Source: Planctomycetota bacterium (GTDB lineage: Bacteria; Planctomycetota; Planctomycetia; Isosphaerales; Isosphaeraceae). From it: a DNA stretch of 8,208 bases. Both the position numbers and the translations under genes were made by a program. Position 1 is the stretch's first letter; every line of letters starts with the position of its first letter. The notes below the pieces were generated by a model that was not told the origin of the DNA, did no database searches, and was given only the letters and a program-made list of their open reading frames with translations. Of the stretch, positions 6,272-8,208 are shown piece by piece. The DNA lies in assembly GCA_021778575.1 (NCBI GenBank), contig JAJYCH010000113.1, positions 1,418-9,625 on the forward strand. The letters run 5' to 3'.

Positions 6272-7111
6272 ATGAGACTGACTCGTTCTCGGTTCACCGT
6301 CCGACGACTGATGGTGTTGGTCGGAATCTGCGCCGTCATCCTCGGGATTGCTCCGATCTGTTTCAAGACTTGCCATCAGTATTGGTGGACATGGAGCGTC
6401 GTTGGTGACGTGGCGCGGGGGCAGTCCGCTCGTTATTCGCCCGAAGGGTTCTCAAGAGCCGGCCCTCGTGCGATCCAAGCACTCCGAGCGGCGGTTCGAA
6501 GCGCCCCGATCAAGACCCGTCTCGCCGCGATCCAGTCGCTCGGCGGAATCGCGCTCGATCCAACGGCCGCGACTCACGATCTGGCGAAGCCCGCTATTCC
6601 TGATCTCATTGCTGTCCTGGGGGACAAGGATGATGGTGTGCGGGTCTGGGCAACTCTTGTCCTGGGACAATTTGGCCCCGACGCGGCGAGTGGCGTGGAA
6701 CCTCTCCTCGCCTTGCTACGGAACGAGAAAAATCCTCAGGTCATCACCAGTGCCGTTCAGTCACTGGGTGAAATCGGTCCTGTCGCCCGATCCGCGCTTC
6801 CCGCTCTGTTCACGATCGTCCAGGATCGTGGCCATTTTGCCCAGGTCATGGCGATTCAATCTTACTGGAGGATCGGGCCGAAGGGGCAAGCGGAAGCCTC
6901 GATTGTTGTCCCGGAACTGATCGATCATCTGGTAAGGAGCAAGGAGCCCCGTACCCGGGTAATTGTCGCCGAGATCCTGCGCGAAATCGGCCCAGCCGCA
7001 AACGAAGCCATCCCGGCCCTTTCGCAGGCTACAGGAGATCTCGACCCAAGTGTCCGTCGTGCCGCCCAGAATGCACTCCGGGTCATAACGAACTCTCAGG
7101 TAAATCCTTGA
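6272..7111 (+). CDS. HEAT-repeat protein with N-terminal membrane anchor
   Basis: The protein has 279 residues. A basic start 'MRLTRSRFTVRR' leads into one hydrophobic helix (about 13-32), giving a membrane anchor or uncleaved signal. Residues 65-272 form about six HEAT/PBS-lyase-type alpha-alpha repeats: units around 67-95, 105-138, 139-172, 173-206, 210-243 and 244-272. Recurring landmarks are A-[IL]-P-x-L helices (for example 'AIPDLIAVL', 'ALPALFTIV', 'AIPALSQAT') and G-P-x-A/G turns at 135, 169, 202 and 240, spaced 33-38 residues apart. HEAT solenoids usually serve as protein-binding scaffolds; no catalytic motif is visible and the partner is unknown. If the helix is a signal anchor, the solenoid would lie outside the cytoplasm. 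It is not tightly coupled to neighbours: the gaps are 173 bp upstream and 207 bp downstream. The anchor closely resembles that of the next gene. Confidence 0.88.
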   Translation: MRLTRSRFTVRRLMVLVGICAVILGIAPICFKTCHQYWWTWSVVGDVARGQSARYSPEGFSRAGPRAIQALRAAVRSAPIKTRLAAIQSLGGIALDPTAATHDLAKPAIPDLIAVLGDKDDGVRVWATLVLGQFGPDAASGVEPLLALLRNEKNPQVITSAVQSLGEIGPVARSALPALFTIVQDRGHFAQVMAIQSYWRIGPKGQAEASIVVPELIDHLVRSKEPRTRVIVAEILREIGPAANEAIPALSQATGDLDPSVRRAAQNALRVITNSQVNP

Positions 7112-7222
7112 TCGGGCGACGCGACCCCCGGTTCGATGGCGTAACGTCTGAAGAATCCATAGGGTCTGCTGCGAGAAGGAACAGGCGATTCCAGCCGGAA
7201 ACCAGAGGCGATCGCGACGACC

Positions 7223-7245
7223 ACGGTCCGCAGAGCGGACCCTAC
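7223..7245 (-). repeat. Small palindromic element (7-bp stem, 3-nt loop), candidate dispersed repeat
   Basis: GGTCCGC at 7225-7231 and GCGGACC at 7235-7241 are perfect complements around AGA. On the minus strand the element reads TAGG, then stem and loop, then ACCGT. It has the same 22-nt length, stem register, three-base loop and TAGG...ACC flanks as the hairpin at 1842-1863, with paired base changes in the stem. It sits in the 207-bp gap between the HEAT-repeat gene and the next membrane-protein gene. No T run follows, so it is unlikely to be a simple terminator. From memory, similar 'TAGGGTCCGC...GCGGACC' units recur in planctomycete genomes, but I cannot check that here. Confidence 0.55.
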
Positions 7246-7318
7246 AAGGGCATTTTACAGGCACGATCAGCAGTCGTTTCGACCTCCTCCAGCCGCTCGA
7301 TCGAGGTGAGAAATTGCA

Positions 7319-7888
7319 ATGGCGCAGTTCTCGATTCGACAAATCATGATCGCCATCGGGGTGATCGCCGTTTTTCTCGGGGTGATGGTCGGGATGCGGA
7401 CCAGTGGGAATGGCGCACTTTTCGACGCTCTGCTGAGAATCACGGTCTTCTGCTTGCTTCCGGCGTTCTTCGTGACTGCTGTGATCTTCGTCGTGCGTGT
7501 CGTCGGCCGCCAGCCGCTTGGGAAGCGTCTTATCATCGAGTTCATCACGCTCCTGGTTCTGCTGGGGCTTTCCGCGGTGATCTGGCGTCCCGGTTTCTAT
7601 ACTCATGAAGCGCAAAGGTGTCAGGCCCTGGCCCGACTGGCTGCGGAGGCGAGCAGTGAGAGCCCGGAAGGGCGGGCGGCACTTGATCGCGAATCCGCCT
7701 GGTTCTCGCGGCGAGCATCCGCCCTCCGATGGAGAGGGTTGTGGCTTGGCCTGACCAGAGGACCGGCCACGAGGGATGATCTGACGGATACCGAGTTCAT
7801 CATTCAAATGGGTATCCTCGAAACAAACGAGAAACACGAGCGGGTGGTAGCGCGGTGTTCTTCGACCCGCCACTCGCCGAGTCCCTAA
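7319..7888 (+). CDS. Small multi-pass membrane protein, planctomycete FSIRQIM-type N-terminus
   Basis: The protein has 189 residues. The ATG at 7319 follows a purine-rich GAGGTGAG (7303-7310) eight bases upstream. The N-terminus 'MAQFSIRQIMIAIGVIAVFL' is the membrane segment typical of many short planctomycete proteins of unknown function. Three hydrophobic helices are visible, at about 7-25, 41-63 and 71-89. They are followed by a soluble, mostly helical tail (about 95-178) rich in Ala, Arg and Glu, including 'CQALARLAAEASSE' and a 'GILETNEKHERVV' segment. I recognise no enzyme motif. The last ten residues change abruptly to Ser/Arg/Pro-rich sequence, so the natural C-terminus may be altered. 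A weak terminator-like hairpin follows ten bases after the stop. The function is unknown; it may be linked to the HEAT-repeat neighbour only by the shared anchor. Confidence 0.75.
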   Translation: MAQFSIRQIMIAIGVIAVFLGVMVGMRTSGNGALFDALLRITVFCLLPAFFVTAVIFVVRVVGRQPLGKRLIIEFITLLVLLGLSAVIWRPGFYTHEAQRCQALARLAAEASSESPEGRAALDRESAWFSRRASALRWRGLWLGLTRGPATRDDLTDTEFIIQMGILETNEKHERVVARCSSTRHSPSP

Positions 7889-8007
7889 ATTTACCGGACG
7901 GAATATCTCCGTTTTGCTATCTTGGAACGGAGACCAGCCGGGAGTCATCCGCTCGACGTTTCCCGTCAAGGTCGAGAGTCCCTGGGCGGATCGGAGTTCT
8001 TTGAGTC
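7855..8007 (+). pseudogene. Possible frameshifted 5' portion of the gene at the right edge
   Basis: Coding-like stretches occur here in two frames. One starts at GTG 7855 and reads 'VFFDPPLAESLNLPDG'. The next, one frame over, reads 'NISVLLSWNGDQPGVIRST' and continues through 'FPVKVESPWADRSS'. Codons 7923-7988 show the GC-rich third positions expected of genes in this window. Restoring one base near 7901 and removing C8007 would join both stretches to the open frame beginning at 8008. The first stretch overlaps the end of the preceding gene by 34 bp. This could be a decayed gene, sequencing indels or chance; I do not recognise the joined protein, so the call is tentative. Confidence 0.3.
7898..7915 (+). 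terminator. Weak intrinsic terminator candidate
   Basis: ACGGA at 7898-7902 pairs with TCCGT at 7908-7912 around a five-base loop, and two G-U pairs can extend the stem outward. TTTT at 7912-7915 overlaps the 3' base of the stem. It lies ten bases after the stop at 7888. The stem is short and the T run brief, and if the frameshifted gene reading is right this is simply coding sequence. Confidence 0.3.
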
Positions 8008-8208
8008 GTGGACGCCACCCGTCGGTCGGATCTGGCCGACCCGGAATTTGAAGCGGTCCGTGCTCCGGCGCTTCGACTGCGCGACTTTGAACCTCGCCAC
8101 TCGCAGCGAGTGATCGTGAATCCGTTTCTGGCGGTTCTCGACCTGCTCGTGCTCGGGGCGATGTTCGTGGGGCGGCACTGGTTCGGGATCTTCTCGGTAA
8201 CATTCGGC
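8008..8208 (+). CDS. N-terminal part of an unrecognised membrane protein (cut by window edge)
   Basis: An open frame runs from just after the TGA at 8002-8004 to the window end. With a GTG start at 8008 it gives 67 residues. It begins 'VDATRRSDLADPEFEAVRAP', continues as a charged stretch to about residue 36, and then 'VNPFLAVLDLLVLGAMFVG' forms a convincing membrane helix (about 37-56), ending in 'RHWFGIFSVTFG'. Third codon positions are strongly GC-rich, as in the other genes. A GGAG at 7993-7996 is eleven bases before the GTG, rather far for a ribosome site, and GTG 8116 is another possible start. The N-terminal residues may in fact continue from coding-like sequence upstream through a frameshift at 8007. 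I do not recognise the family. Confidence 0.5.
   Translation, partial: MDATRRSDLADPEFEAVRAPALRLRDFEPRHSQRVIVNPFLAVLDLLVLGAMFVGRHWFGIFSVTFG

Noticed and set aside
7915..7923. Extended -10-like TGCTATCTT after the 7319 gene
   Set aside because: No -35 box lies at a proper distance, and the bases fall within possible coding sequence.
6761..8203. 480-codon open frame on the - strand
   Set aside because: It runs antisense through the HEAT-repeat gene, the three-helix protein gene and the right-edge gene. The translation is Arg/Ser/Pro-rich without motifs.
1..8208. CRISPR array, tRNA or rRNA genes, insertion sequence, defence system
   Set aside because: I looked for regularly spaced repeats, cloverleaf-like arms, transposase motifs and nuclease or toxin motifs on both strands and found none.

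Overview
The window looks like a GC-rich planctomycete chromosome, most likely from the Isosphaeraceae or a close relative. The evidence is the gene content: a DUF1501 protein with a Tat-type leader, a very large Ser/Thr kinase with a cytoplasmic kinase domain, one membrane helix and a long TPR tail, and two small proteins opening with the 'F-[ST]-[VI]-R-x-[LI]-M' membrane segment that recurs across this phylum. The assignment rests on family knowledge only; there is no rRNA or other marker gene here.

Layout. 2-271 (+) is the C-terminal end of a polysaccharide export (Wza/Poly_export-like) protein cut by the window edge. 332-1783 (+) is the DUF1501 gene. It faces 1875-4952 (-), the 1025-residue kinase-TPR receptor, across a 91-bp convergent gap that holds a pair of inverted palindromic elements. 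The kinase start and the next gene (5388-6098, +, an uncharacterised 'TGPKT...GK...NALKHGL' protein) are divergent across a 435-bp gap rich in palindromes. Then come a membrane-anchored HEAT-repeat protein (6272-7111, +), a three-helix small membrane protein (7319-7888, +), and the start of a further membrane protein running off the right edge (about 8008-8208, +).

How the genes might work together. No metabolic pathway or defence system is evident. The kinase is a self-contained transmembrane signalling protein whose N-terminal tail carries four T-x-x-D sites, the form that FHA domains read when phosphorylated. The DUF1501 protein is probably exported and lacks the DUF1549/DUF1553 partner it normally sits beside. 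The two right-hand genes share an N-terminal anchor but otherwise differ.

The most interesting signals are non-coding or broken. (1) Two small hairpins, at 1842-1863 and, inverted, at 7223-7244, share length, loop and flanks, and show two compensatory base-pair swaps, which suggests a dispersed structured repeat family. (2) A near-perfect 34-nt palindrome lies at 5164-5197. (3) Three overlapping hairpins ending in a T5 run (5222-5264), with attenuator-like geometry, lie upstream of the 5388 gene. (4) Coding-like stretches at 7855-8208 fit one protein only if two opposite single-base frameshifts are assumed.
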